A stretch of DNA of 64,000 bases. It comes from a bacterium 0.1xD8-71 (GTDB lineage: Bacteria; Bacillota; Clostridia; Lachnospirales; Lachnospiraceae). The notes beneath the pieces are model-generated. The model did no database searches and was not told the DNA's origin. It was given only the letters and a program-made list of their open reading frames with translations. Positions 8,813 to 17,424 of the stretch are shown here, one piece after another; the stretch's first letter is position 1, and each line of letters begins with the position of its first letter. A program made the position numbers and the translations under genes. The stretch is taken from NCBI GenBank assembly GCA_003612405.1, contig RAYR01000022.1:19710-83709 (forward strand). Reading direction: 5' to 3'.

Positions 8813-10993
8813 ATGGCGATTCTATTTCAACAGGACGAGAAAATTTTTACCCTACAGACGAAACAGACGGCATATCAGATGAAAATAGATGATTTCGGAT
8901 ATCTTCTGCATCTGTATTATGGTGGGAAGATATCCGGCAGCATGGACTATCTGTTGACTTACTATGACAGAGGTTTTTCTGGAAATCCTTATGATGCGGG
9001 GAGTGACAGAACTTATTCGATGGATGTACTGCCCCAGGAATATCCGACTACGGGAACCGGCGATTATCGGAACAGTGCCCTTGTCATCCGCAATCATGAT
9101 GAATCGGAATGTTGCGATCTGCGCTATGCCGGACATGAAATAAGAACAGGTAAGTACGGACTGCCGGGGCTCCCGGCAGTCCATGCCAACAGCAGGGAAG
9201 CACAGACACTGGAAATTCTGTTGGAAGATGTTGTAAACGGCGTTCGGGTGCGGCTTCTGTATGGTGTGCTGGAGGAAGATGATATCATCACCAGAAGCGC
9301 ACAGATTATCAATCAAGGTACTGGCAGTGTGGTGGTGGAAAAAGCGGCTTCGGTGTGTCTTGACTTTGTGACCGGGGATTATGATCTGGTCAGCCTTTAC
9401 GGAAGACATGCCATGGAACGTAACATGCAGCGTACCCCCATTGCTCATGGCAGCCAGGTCATCGGCAGCCGCAGAGGCAGTTCCAGTCACCAGTATAATC
9501 CGGCGGTGATTGTGGCTGATGGAAATACCACAGAAGACAGCGGAAGCTGTTATGGTATGGTTTTTGTTTACAGCGGTAACTTTCTGTGCGAGGCGGAGAA
9601 GGATCAGTATAACCAGACCAGAATCCTGATGGGGCTGCAAAGCGAGCTGTTTCACTATTCCCTGAAAGAGGGAGAGATCCTTACAGTGCCGGAGACTATT
9701 CTCAGTTATTCCGACCGGGGATTTGGCGGATTGTCCGTCAAATACCACCACTGTATCAGGGATCATGTGTGCAGAGGTGTTTATCAGAACAGTCCAAGAC
9801 CGGTGCTTGTCAATAGCTGGGAGGCGGCTTATTTTCAGTTTAACGGAGAGACCATCTGCCAGCTGGCCAAAGATGCAGCAGAACTCGGCATTGACATGGT
9901 GGTCATGGATGACGGATGGTTTGGCAAAAGAGAAGACGACAACAGCGGTCTGGGGGACTGGCAGGTTAATGAGACAAAGCTGGGATGCAGTCTTGCAGAA
10001 CTGATTCATAAGGTCAATGATGCGGGTGTGAAGTTTGGCATCTGGATTGAGCCGGAGATGGTTTCCGAGGACAGCGATCTGTATCGGGCCCATCCGGACT
10101 GGGCAATGTTAAATCCCCGCAGGAACCCGGTGCGCGGACGGAACCAGCTTGTGCTGGATTTCTCACGCAAAGAAGTGAGGGACTATATCTTTGAGCAGAT
10201 ATGCTGTGTTCTTGACCAGGGCAATATTGAGTATGTGAAGTGGGATATGAACAGGAGTCTCACAGATGTTTATTCCACGGAAAATCAGCAGGGGAAGGTA
10301 TCTTATGACTATGTTCTGGGGGTCTATGATTTCCTGGAAAAGCTGACAGCGAAGTATCCCCATCTGCTGATAGAAGGCTGCTGCGGCGGCGGGGGCAGAT
10401 TCGATGCCGGCATGTTGTATTATACGCCCCAGATCTGGTGCAGTGACAATACAGATGCAGTGGACAGGCTGCGGATTCATTACGGCACTTCCTTCTTCTA
10501 TCCGATGTCGGCGATAGGGGCACATGTGTCGGCGGTACCCAATCACCAGACGGGAAGAAATATCAGCCTGCACACCAGAGGCATCGTGGCAATGACGGGT
10601 GCTTTCGGCTATGAACTGTCCCTGGGCAGACTCACCAAAGAGGAGAAGGAGCAGGTTAAAGACCAGATCAGACAATATAAAACCTATGAAAGGCTGATAA
10701 GCGGCGGAGATTATTACCGGCTTTCGGATCCTTTTCGGGATTCTTATGCGGCCTGGATGTTTGTGTCAGAAGATCAAAGAACGGTACTGCTTCATGTGGT
10801 GATGCTGGAGATTCATGGCAACATGACGGTCAGTTATGTGAAGCTGCGGGGACTTTTGCCGGATGCTTCCTATGAGGAGACGGAAAGTAAGAAGTGCTAT
10901 CAGGGTTCGGCCCTGATGCGGGCGGGGATACCCCTGCCGGTAGAGATGAAAGAATATCCTGCCTATCAGTTTATATTTCAGGTAAAAGGGTGA
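8813..10993 (+). CDS. Alpha-galactosidase, GH36
   Basis: This 726-residue enzyme cleaves terminal alpha-1,6-galactose from raffinose-family sugars, melibiose and similar compounds. The nucleophile Asp is in YVKWDMNRS (about residue 478 in this numbering), and the acid/base Asp in WCSDNTDAVDRLRIHYGTS. The N-terminal beta-supersandwich domain, central TIM barrel (VVMDDGWFGKREDDNSGLGDW) and C-terminal domain are all present and full length. No signal peptide is seen, so it acts in the cytosol on imported sugar. I prefer the ATG at 8813 to the in-frame TTG at 8801, which sits directly on the AAAAAGG ribosome site. Confidence 0.95.
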   Translation: MAILFQQDEKIFTLQTKQTAYQMKIDDFGYLLHLYYGGKISGSMDYLLTYYDRGFSGNPYDAGSDRTYSMDVLPQEYPTTGTGDYRNSALVIRNHDESECCDLRYAGHEIRTGKYGLPGLPAVHANSREAQTLEILLEDVVNGVRVRLLYGVLEEDDIITRSAQIINQGTGSVVVEKAASVCLDFVTGDYDLVSLYGRHAMERNMQRTPIAHGSQVIGSRRGSSSHQYNPAVIVADGNTTEDSGSCYGMVFVYSGNFLCEAEKDQYNQTRILMGLQSELFHYSLKEGEILTVPETILSYSDRGFGGLSVKYHHCIRDHVCRGVYQNSPRPVLVNSWEAAYFQFNGETICQLAKDAAELGIDMVVMDDGWFGKREDDNSGLGDWQVNETKLGCSLAELIHKVNDAGVKFGIWIEPEMVSEDSDLYRAHPDWAMLNPRRNPVRGRNQLVLDFSRKEVRDYIFEQICCVLDQGNIEYVKWDMNRSLTDVYSTENQQGKVSYDYVLGVYDFLEKLTAKYPHLLIEGCCGGGGRFDAGMLYYTPQIWCSDNTDAVDRLRIHYGTSFFYPMSAIGAHVSAVPNHQTGRNISLHTRGIVAMTGAFGYELSLGRLTKEEKEQVKDQIRQYKTYERLISGGDYYRLSDPFRDSYAAWMFVSEDQRTVLLHVVMLEIHGNMTVSYVKLRGLLPDASYEETESKKCYQGSALMRAGIPLPVEMKEYPAYQFIFQVKG

Positions 10994-11006
10994 TTCACCA
11001 TAGAGG

Positions 11007-11048
11007 AATAAGCCTGCCTGTCACGGTATTGTGACCGGCGGGCTTATT
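11007..11048. terminator. Bidirectional terminator after the alpha-galactosidase gene
   Basis: An 18-base stem with one mismatch and one wobble: AATAAGCCTGCCTGTCAC (11007-11024), loop GGTATT, and the matching arm 11031-11048 ending in GGCTTATT. It separates two convergent genes and can serve both strands. A second strong hairpin follows at 11053-11094 (GGAGACCAG pairing with CTGGTCTC). Confidence 0.8.
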
Positions 11049-11052
11049 TCAT

Positions 11053-11094
11053 GCAAGGAGACCAGTTTCCTTATCGGGAGACTGGTCTCTTTGC
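11053..11094. terminator. Second intergenic hairpin between convergent genes
   Basis: GCAAGGAGACCAGTTTCC (11053-11070) pairs with the arm ending at 11094 (GGAGACTGGTCTCTTTGC) around the loop TTATC. It lacks a clear T-run on either side, so it is probably a transcript-end stabiliser or part of a double terminator with the hairpin at 11007. Confidence 0.5.
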
Positions 11095-11119
11095 GTGTAA
11101 AAACATGGTTTTCAATCCG

Positions 11120-11593
11120 TTATTCCCCGTCCTCCCCAGGTGGATTTTCCAGAGCCTTGTTGAGAGAACTGGTGATGGCATCCAGAAGGATCATGGAGGT
11201 GTATTTGCTGTCATCGGAATATGTAATCCCTTCCAGACTCTGATTTGTGATAATCTGATCGGCCAGATCCTCGAAGGAAGGCTGGATGAGAGGATACATG
11301 GTGGTTACGGCTTCATCCAGATTCACAAGCCGGATGGCGTTGATATTCTTTTCGTCCACGGTCACCTCAATCTCCACCACATTGTCATTTAAGATCAGGG
11401 AGGTAGTATATACACCGGGCACATAGGAGTTTTCTGTGGTCTGCATCACGGTGGACATGGTCTCCTTCTTTTCTTCTTTGGGCAGGAACATGATGATGAG
11501 CAGAATAATGAAGAGGATACCGAGGGCTGCGAAGATGCCGGTATATATTAACTCTTTTACGTGAAGCACGACAATTTTGGTTTTAGAACTCAT
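11120..11593 (-). CDS. Membrane-anchored protein of unknown function, FMN-binding-domain-like
   Basis: A 157-residue protein with a single N-terminal membrane segment (about 18-36, IFAALGILFIILLIIMFL) and an outside domain. The pattern GVYTTSLILNDNVVEIEVTVDEKNINAIRLVN, followed by a C-terminal TSMILLDAITSSLNKAL helix, resembles the short FMN-binding domain of RnfG/NqrC-like proteins, in which a Thr near the C-terminal helix carries the flavin. This is resemblance by eye only. It is transcribed alone, convergent with the alpha-galactosidase gene. Confidence 0.6.
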   Translation of the reverse strand: MSSKTKIVVLHVKELIYTGIFAALGILFIILLIIMFLPKEEKKETMSTVMQTTENSYVPGVYTTSLILNDNVVEIEVTVDEKNINAIRLVNLDEAVTTMYPLIQPSFEDLADQIITNQSLEGITYSDDSKYTSMILLDAITSSLNKALENPPGEDGE

Positions 11594-11689
11594 ACAAATA
11601 TCCCCATAGTGATTCTTTTTTAACAGTTTATGCGGTAAGGATAGGCGTTATGCACGAAGTTCCATGGCTTGAAACATATTTGAAATCAG

Positions 11690-12121
11690 TTGGACGATTC
11701 TGAAAAAACAGATGATACAATAGCTTCAACATCACAATCCACAGGAAAAGGAGTGGCATCCTTTATCCCGAATCTGGCAGTCAGCTGGCGGCGGTTTCAT
11801 GATATTGGCAGGAGCGGGGCATGGTATTTCATCTCCTATGTACCGATCGTCGGTCTGATATTAATGATCATATGGTTGTCGCAGGACGGCCAGCCGGGAA
11901 ATAACAGATATGGGCCCAATCCGAAGGGTGTGGGAAATGGAGGCGCCTATACCGGAAGAGGGGGAAACGGTGCGATACCCGGGCAGGGACATCTGGCGGT
12001 GCAGTGTGTGGCGGGAGCCTTGCAGGGACAGACGTATCCGATCAGGGGAGGCGAAATCGTATTTGGCAGGGATCCGGTATGTATGGTCAGGATGCCGGAA
12101 GGAACCTTCAAGGCAAGATAA
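11690..12121 (+). pseudogene. Remnant of a DUF805-FHA domain protein, truncated at both ends
   Basis: The frame encodes the second half of a DUF805 membrane domain (LAVSWRRFHDIGRSGAWYF, then a hydrophobic segment VPIVGLILMIIWL and DGQPGNNRYGPNPKG), a Gly-rich linker, and the first strands of an FHA domain (YPIRGGEIVFGRDP). The normal N-terminal membrane segments of DUF805 are missing, there is no good ATG or ribosome site (the frame begins with TTG), and the FHA domain stops after about 30 residues near 12105, before its SxxH phosphothreonine-binding motif. From there the DNA becomes the antisense of the neighbouring broken regulator gene, so a deletion joined two genes tail to tail. Confidence 0.75.
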
Positions 12122-12755
12122 GTCTGCATGACGGCTTCCAGAGAATAATCCGGTTCCGTATTACTGTCCCAACAGGGAGTCGGATGAATGAACTGATTTA
12201 AAAATTTATCAAAGTAATAATATGCCCTTAAGTGCATGGCACCGAAATGGTTCAGGTTTTTGAGATAGCAGTCCCGCAGGTCATCCAGGGTGTGGACATG
12301 TTGAAAGGCAGCTCTTACTTCGTGAGTGAGACGGGATGTCTGTTTGGTTCTGGCCAGATTCAGTTCCTGAACCGGTGGCAGCGTGGAATAGAATTCCATG
12401 GCATCCTGATAACTGTATCCGCTGCGTAGAAACCATGTAAGGATGAGTTCCTGGTTATCCCGGTATTGAATACAATAGTCCGTACACAGACAGAGCAGAT
12501 AATTCAATTGCTGTTCGTTTAACTGAAGGGCGAAAGCAATCCGGAAAATATCATCCCTGGCAGCTGGCCGGTTTTTGCCGGAAACCCAGTTGTGGATTTT
12601 TCGGGAGCCGGATACATTTCCTTTAAGGTATCTGCAAAGCAACGCATGACAATCTGACCGTTTCGCAGATAGTCCGCGGCCATGGCAGGCGTCATATTCC
12701 CATATACGATATTGTCATATTCAAAGGCTGATTGGCGGGTCAGTTCAACTGGCAT
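12100..12755 (-). pseudogene. Broken helix-turn-helix protein, frameshifted and 3'-truncated
   Basis: Read from 12755 the protein starts MPVELTRQSAFEYDNIVYGN and continues to about RCFADTLKEMYP (near 12600), then leaves frame. The next frame continues the same domain as SRKIHNWVSGKNRPAARDD and runs to about EAVMQTYLALKVPS near 12100, where it enters antisense FHA sequence. The RKIHNW..GKNRPA part is the recognition-helix region of a clostridial XRE-like family that often neighbours FHA and kinase genes. One frameshift and a missing C-terminus make it non-functional unless the shift is a sequencing error. Confidence 0.75.
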
Positions 12756-12850
12756 AGAATATCCTCTGGTACTGTATTTCAGGCTTGTATCCCGATAGCA
12801 TTATTATACCTTATGAGGGCATAAAATTATAGTATATTAAAATATAATTT

Positions 12851-12889
12851 ATTCCGAAAAAAAGGTGAGAACATATCAGATTTCGGAAT
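12851..12889. repeat. Inverted repeat upstream of the glnA promoter
   Basis: ATTCCGAAA (12851-12859) and TTTCGGAAT (12881-12889) are perfect 9-base inverted arms separated by 21 bases, lying immediately before the -35 hexamer of glnA. It may be an operator for a nitrogen regulator. It does not match the TGTNA-N7-TNACA GlnR site, so the regulator is unknown. Confidence 0.5.
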
Positions 12890-12896
12890 GGAGCTG

Positions 12897-12926
12897 TTGA
12901 CAAATCCGTAAAACAACTGTTATGAT
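12897..12926 (+). promoter_or_regulatory. Sigma-A promoter of glnA
   Basis: TTGACA (12897-12902) and TATGAT (12921-12926) with 18-base spacing, or TTATGA with 17. The expected transcript start is near 12932, which places the first ANTAR-type hairpin at the very 5' end of the mRNA. Confidence 0.8.
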
Positions 12927-12931
12927 GAGAC

Positions 12932-12980
12932 AGAACAAAGACGTTCTTACTGCAAAACGGCAGGCGGAGAATGTCTTTTT
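12932..12980 (+). promoter_or_regulatory. Putative ANTAR antitermination leader of glnA
   Basis: Two small hairpins with six-base loops follow the promoter: P1 AGAAC-AAAGAC-GTTCT (12932-12947), whose loop has the A1 and G4 that mark ANTAR target RNAs, and P2 CTGC-AAAACG-GCAG (12950-12963), which has A1 but A at position 4. A competing 11-base stem pairs AAAGACGTTCT (12937-12947) with AGAATGTCTTT (12968-12978) and runs into TTTTT, a terminator that cannot form while P1 is held. An ANTAR-domain protein is encoded directly after glnA. The switch is inferred; the pairings are visible in the sequence. Confidence 0.7.
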
Positions 12981-13036
12981 GCATATATGGAAGCAGGATG
13001 ATTTGATATACAAAGCACGGGAAAGGCAGGTAGATT

Positions 13037-14371
13037 ATGAGAAAAGATTACAGTAAAGAAGACATTTTGCGTCTGGCGGACGAGGAAGATGTGGAGTTTA
13101 TCAGACTGCAGTTTACGGATATCTTCGGCAGTCTGAAAAATGTGGCGGTCACGGCCAGTCAATTGGAAAAAGCCCTCGAAAATGAATGTACCTTCGATGG
13201 TTATGCGATAGAGGGTTTTGCCAGAATCGAGGAATCGGATATGTACTTATATCCCGATTACAGTACCATGGAAGTGTTTCCCTGGCGGCCCCAGCAGGGG
13301 AAGGTGGCCCGCTTAATCTGTGATGTGCACCGTTCGGATGGCAGTCCCTTTGAGGGAGATCCCCGCTATATTCTGAAAAAGGCCATTCAGGAAGCGGCAG
13401 ACTTGGGCTGCACCTTTCATGTGGGAGCGGAATGTGAGTTCTTCCTTTTCCATCTGGACGACAATGGGATGCCTACTACCATTACCCACGAACAGGCGGG
13501 ATATTTTGATGTGGGTCCCATGGATTTCGGGGAAAATGCCAGAAGGGATATGGTGCTTACTTTGGAAGATATGGGTTTTGTGGTGGAAGCTTCCCACCAT
13601 GATGTGGCGCCGGCCCAGCATGAGGTTAATTTCCGCTATGACGATGCCCTGGCCACGGCGGATAATATCATGACATTTAAACTGGCGGTCAAGACCATTG
13701 CCCGCAGACACGGCCTGCACGCTACTTTTATGCCGAAACCCAAATATGGCGTAAACGGGTCCGGTATGCATATCAACATGTCTCTGTCCAAGGATGGCAG
13801 GAATATCTTTGCAGATGAGAAAGATAAACTGGGGCTCAGTCAGGAAGCCTATTATTTTATTGGCGGTATCATGAGACATATGCAGGCCATGACGGCGATT
13901 ACCAATCCGCTTGTAAATTCTTATAAGAGGCTGGTGCCGGGGTATGAGGCTCCTGCCTATATTACCTGGAGCGCTACCAACAGGAGTCCTTTGATTCGGA
14001 TTCCGGCTGCCCGCGGCACGGGTGCCAGACTGGAACTGCGCTGTCCGGATCCCTCAGCCAATCCTTATCTGGCGCTGGCGGTGTGTCTGCGTGCCGGACT
14101 GGACGGTATAAAGAACAGGATTATGCCGCCCAAAAGCGTGGATCGGGACGTATTTAAGATGAGCCCTAAGGAGAGGCGTGAGAATGATATCGAAGAAATG
14201 CCGGGCACGCTGATGGAGGCGGTTCATTATATGGAGAACGACAAGTTTATCAGGGATGTCCTGGGTGAGCATGTTTATGAAAAATATATTGCGGCAAAGA
14301 AGGAGGAATGGAACCGTTACCGCTGTCAGGTGACAGACTGGGAGATCAATGAATATCTGAATACTTATTAA
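13037..14371 (+). CDS. glnA: Glutamine synthetase type I
   Basis: Catalyses glutamate + NH3 + ATP to glutamine, the main ammonia-assimilation step. At 444 residues it is the short GSI-alpha form of Firmicutes. Visible signatures: the N-terminal DIFGSLKNVAVT segment, the metal-ligand region HVGAECEFFLF, the ATP/metal motif NGSGMHINMSLS, and VNSYKRLVPGYEAPAYITWS with the Arg/Tyr of the active site. It lacks the tyrosine adenylylation segment of the enterobacterial type, so control is by feedback and transcription. The leader carries an apparent attenuator and the ANTAR regulator follows 80 bases downstream. Confidence 0.96.
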   Translation: MRKDYSKEDILRLADEEDVEFIRLQFTDIFGSLKNVAVTASQLEKALENECTFDGYAIEGFARIEESDMYLYPDYSTMEVFPWRPQQGKVARLICDVHRSDGSPFEGDPRYILKKAIQEAADLGCTFHVGAECEFFLFHLDDNGMPTTITHEQAGYFDVGPMDFGENARRDMVLTLEDMGFVVEASHHDVAPAQHEVNFRYDDALATADNIMTFKLAVKTIARRHGLHATFMPKPKYGVNGSGMHINMSLSKDGRNIFADEKDKLGLSQEAYYFIGGIMRHMQAMTAITNPLVNSYKRLVPGYEAPAYITWSATNRSPLIRIPAARGTGARLELRCPDPSANPYLALAVCLRAGLDGIKNRIMPPKSVDRDVFKMSPKERRENDIEEMPGTLMEAVHYMENDKFIRDVLGEHVYEKYIAAKKEEWNRYRCQVTDWEINEYLNTY

Positions 14372-14451
14372 GGTCTTGTGTGATGGTATAGTAAGGATGA
14401 GGTACGAGAGTATTCTCAATGTCTGCCGGTATTTAAGAGGGAGGTGAGCGT

Positions 14452-15000
14452 GTGATCAACATCATAGTGGTTTTGCCGAAACCGGAAGACGCAAAAGGCG
14501 TCCGCGGACTTCTTATGAAGAACGGTTTTCAGGTAAATGCGGTATGCACCACCGGATCCCAGGTACTTAGCAGGATAGATGATCTAAATGACGGGATTGT
14601 TATCTGTGGCTACAGGCTGTCGGATATGATGTACTCCGAATTGCACGACTGCCTCCCCAGAGGATTTGAGATGCTTCTTCTGGCTTCCAGCGGTGTATTA
14701 AACGAATGTGTCGGCAATGATATCATATGTCTTTCCATGCCCTTGAAAGTCCATGACCTGCTCAATACGGTGGCCATGATGAGCCAGGCCATCGAGCGCA
14801 GACGCCGCCGGGCCAGGTTAAGGCCCAGACAGAGAAGCCCTGAGGAAGCGGCATTGATCAAGGAGGCCAAGGAAATCCTGATGAACCGGAACAATATGAG
14901 TGAGGAAGAAGCCTACCGGTATATTCAGAAATGCAGTATGGACAGCGGTACCAATATGGTGGAGACGGCGGAAATGGTGCTGGCGATGATGCGTGGATAA
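14452..15000 (+). CDS. ANTAR-domain response regulator (RNA-binding antiterminator)
   Basis: A 182-residue protein starting at GTG behind GGGAGGTGAGC. The N-terminal half is a degenerate receiver domain (IVVLPKPEDAKGVRGLL; LNDGIVICGYRLSDMMYSEL; LLLASSG; LSMPLK) that keeps the fold but has no clear phospho-acceptor Asp in the usual place. The C-terminal half is the ANTAR three-helix RNA-binding domain: EEAALIKEAKEILMNRNNMSEEEAYRYIQ. Such proteins dimerise and stabilise paired hexaloop hairpins to block termination. Its position right after glnA, together with the leader hairpins, suggests it controls glnA and possibly other nitrogen genes. Confidence 0.9.
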   Translation: MINIIVVLPKPEDAKGVRGLLMKNGFQVNAVCTTGSQVLSRIDDLNDGIVICGYRLSDMMYSELHDCLPRGFEMLLLASSGVLNECVGNDIICLSMPLKVHDLLNTVAMMSQAIERRRRRARLRPRQRSPEEAALIKEAKEILMNRNNMSEEEAYRYIQKCSMDSGTNMVETAEMVLAMMRG

Positions 15001-15112
15001 CAGGTTGTTAAATGGGCAGTTTTTGCGTGGCTATATGCAGATAATGAGCTTTTCTTGTGGGGCGGATGTGATACACTGTTATCAAAAGTGTATGGAAAGG
15101 AAGGACATGGAT

Positions 15113-15946
15113 ATGAAGTTTACCAAGATGCACGGTTGTGGCAATGATTATATCTATATTGACGGCGCGAAGGAAAAGATTGCGCAGGAGGAAAAGGAAG
15201 CCTTTGTACGCCGGGTCAGTGACAGGCATTTCGGTGTGGGCGGTGACGGGGTGATCTTCATCAATCCTTCTGAGGAAGCTGATTTTGAGATGGAGATGTA
15301 CAATGCGGACGGAAGCAGGGCGGAGATGTGTGGTAATGGCATCCGTTGTGTGGCTAAGTATGTGTATGATAAGGGTCTTACGGACAAAACTGACATAAGC
15401 GTCATAAGTTGCGGCAGAATAAAATACTTGCAGCTTTTCTTACAGGACGGTAAGGTGGACACCGTGCGGGTCAATATGGGAGCACCGGAACTTACGGCTG
15501 CCCTGGTGCCGGTGGTCTGTGAGAGGAAGCAGGCTGTGGATGAGACAATCAGCGTACAGGGACAGGATTATAAAATGACATGCGTGTCAATGGGGAATCC
15601 CCATGCGGTGGTATTCATGGACGGTGTGAAAGAACTGGATATAGAGAAGATAGGGCCTTGTTTTGAAAATCATGAGAGATTCCCCAAGCGGACGAATACG
15701 GAGTTTGTGGAAGTAATAGACAGACAGCATGTGCTTATGCGGGTCTGGGAGCGGGGAACGGGAGAGACGCTGGCCTGCGGTACAGGAGCCTGTGCAGTAG
15801 TGGTTGCCTGTGTTTTAAATGGTTTGACGCAAGAGACGGTTACTGTTAAACTGTTAGGAGGTGAACTCACCGTCACCTGGGACAGAGAGGCGGATCTGGT
15901 CTATATGACAGGGCCGGCGGTCACTGTTTTTGAAGGCAGTATTTAA
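15113..15946 (+). CDS. dapF: Diaminopimelate epimerase
   Basis: Converts LL-diaminopimelate to the meso form for lysine and peptidoglycan. The 277-residue protein starts MKFTKMHGCGNDYIY and has the two catalytic cysteines of the family: one in MCGNGIRC near residue 73, the other in ETLACGTGACA near residue 220. The start at 15113 fits AAGGAAGG eight bases before it; the in-frame ATG at 15107 is too close to that site and longer starts lack one. It is followed by dapL, which makes its substrate. Confidence 0.95.
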   Translation: MKFTKMHGCGNDYIYIDGAKEKIAQEEKEAFVRRVSDRHFGVGGDGVIFINPSEEADFEMEMYNADGSRAEMCGNGIRCVAKYVYDKGLTDKTDISVISCGRIKYLQLFLQDGKVDTVRVNMGAPELTAALVPVVCERKQAVDETISVQGQDYKMTCVSMGNPHAVVFMDGVKELDIEKIGPCFENHERFPKRTNTEFVEVIDRQHVLMRVWERGTGETLACGTGACAVVVACVLNGLTQETVTVKLLGGELTVTWDREADLVYMTGPAVTVFEGSI

Positions 15947-15983
15947 AATCAGTTAATTGCTAAACTTATTCATGACTGTTGGG

Positions 15984-16115
15984 ATTGCACAAATAGTATT
16001 ACCAACACAGACGCGCTTTCGCTCCTTTCAAACGCAACAGTACTAAGCTCGAAAATACCTCGCCAAGTACTGGCGTTTTGCAAGGGTCTGCTTATGGTTA
16101 TACTATTTGCACAAT
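15984..16115. ncRNA. Structured intergenic element A (candidate RNA or ssDNA element)
   Basis: A 132-base near-palindrome between dapF and dapL. The outer arms share CAAATAGTAT, ACCA and CAGAC; the inner arms pair CAAACGC..AGTACT (to 16044) with AGTACT.GGCGTTTTG (from 16066). Between outer and inner stem, on the 5' side, lies GCGCTTTCGCTCC (16013-16025). The apical loop contains GCTCGAAAA and ACCTCGC (16047-16063). TTTCG in the bulge can pair with CGAAA in the loop. The same unpaired pieces recur in element B at 29932-30072 on different stems. There is no T-run, so a plain terminator is unlikely. The strand is unknown. Confidence 0.6.
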
Positions 16116-16181
16116 AATTACAGCGTTGAGACAAGTTTTGTAATTATTTGAGTATTTAAAACAATAAGAGAGGAAGATACC

Positions 16182-17396
16182 ATGGTTAAAGTGAATGACA
16201 ATTATCTGAAACTGCCGGGCAGTTATCTTTTTTCCACGATCGGCAAGAAGGTGAACGCTTATACGGCGGCGAACCCGGATAAGAAGATTATCAGGCTTGG
16301 CATCGGGGATGTGACACAGCCCCTTTCTCCCGCTGTGATAAGTGCTCTCCACAGTGCTGTGGATGAAATGGCGGATGCGAAGACATTCCGTGGCTACGCG
16401 CCGGATCTTGGTTATGAGTTCCTGCGGACGGCCATTGCGGACAACGATTATAAGGAAAGAGGATGCCAGATTGAAGCGGATGAAATTTTTGTTTCCGACG
16501 GGGCGAAATGTGATTCCGGCAATATTCAGGAGATTTTTGCGCTGGACAATAAGATTGCGGTCTGCGACCCTGTGTATCCGGTGTATGTGGACACCAATGT
16601 GATGGCCGGCAGAACAGGGACTTATAATGCAGACACAGGCAACTGGAGCGATGTGATTTATATGCCGTGCAGGGAGGAGAACGGGTTTGCACCCGAACTG
16701 CCGGCACAGGTACCGGATTTGATTTATCTGTGTTTCCCCAATAATCCTACCGGCTCCACCATTACCAAAGCACAATTGCAGGAGTGGGTGGATTATGCCA
16801 ATCGGAACGGCTCGGTGATCATTTACGATGCAGCTTATGAAGCCTATATTTCCGAGGCGGATGTACCGCACACCATTTATGAATGTGAAGGGGCCCGCAC
16901 CTGTGCCATTGAGCTTCGTTCTTTCTCCAAGAACGCCGGCTTTACGGGAGTGCGTCTGGGTTTTGCCGTAGTGCCTAAGGAGTTGAAGGTAGGTGATGTG
17001 TCCCTGCATGCGCTCTGGGCGAGGAGACATGGCACCAAGTATAACGGAGCCCCCTACATAATCCAGAGGGCCGGAGAAGCAGTTTACAGTGAAGCAGGCA
17101 GGAGAGAGACTAAAGAACTGGTTGCCTACTATATGAAAAATGCCGCCTATATCCTGGAGGGTTTAAAGAACGCGGGCTATAGCGTATCCGGCGGTGTCAA
17201 TGCGCCTTATATCTGGTTGAAAGCACCGAATGGTATGACAAGCTGGGAGTTCTTTGATTATCTTCTGGAGAAAGCCAATGTGGTGGGTACGCCGGGATCG
17301 GGATTCGGCCCCAGCGGGGAAACCTATTTCCGTCTTACAGCTTTTGGAAGCTATGAAAACACGGTGGAGGCTGTGGACAGAATCAGGAAATTGTAG
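16182..17396 (+). CDS. dapL: LL-diaminopimelate aminotransferase
   Basis: A PLP-dependent class I/II aminotransferase that makes LL-diaminopimelate from tetrahydrodipicolinate in one step, bypassing the succinyl/acetyl DapD-C-E route. The 404-residue protein starts [17 protein letters not shown], a DapL hallmark, and has the GIGDVTQPL and [11 protein letters not shown] segments and the PLP lysine in [12 protein letters not shown] near residue 249. Its position beside dapF, the next enzyme in the pathway, supports the call. ATG follows AGAGAGGAAG. Confidence 0.96.
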   Translation: MVKVNDNYLKLPGSYLFSTIGKKVNAYTAANPDKKIIRLGIGDVTQPLSPAVISALHSAVDEMADAKTFRGYAPDLGYEFLRTAIADNDYKERGCQIEADEIFVSDGAKCDSGNIQEIFALDNKIAVCDPVYPVYVDTNVMAGRTGTYNADTGNWSDVIYMPCREENGFAPELPAQVPDLIYLCFPNNPTGSTITKAQLQEWVDYANRNGSVIIYDAAYEAYISEADVPHTIYECEGARTCAIELRSFSKNAGFTGVRLGFAVVPKELKVGDVSLHALWARRHGTKYNGAPYIIQRAGEAVYSEAGRRETKELVAYYMKNAAYILEGLKNAGYSVSGGVNAPYIWLKAPNGMTSWEFFDYLLEKANVVGTPGSGFGPSGETYFRLTAFGSYENTVEAVDRIRKL

Positions 17397-17424
17397 GGGA
17401 AAAGGATTTAGCGGACATGTTTTG

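Noticed and set aside
8852..10093. Long open frame on the minus strand inside the alpha-galactosidase gene
   Set aside because: It is antisense to a clear GH36 gene, has no ribosome site and no recognisable domain; its amino acid make-up is typical of a shadow frame.
15984..16115. Element A as a simple Rho-independent terminator of dapF
   Set aside because: No T-run follows the outer arm, the structure is far longer than needed, and the conserved unpaired loops shared with element B need another explanation.
16098..17030. 310-codon open frame antisense to dapL
   Set aside because: Shadow of a conserved gene. No ribosome site and no family pattern.
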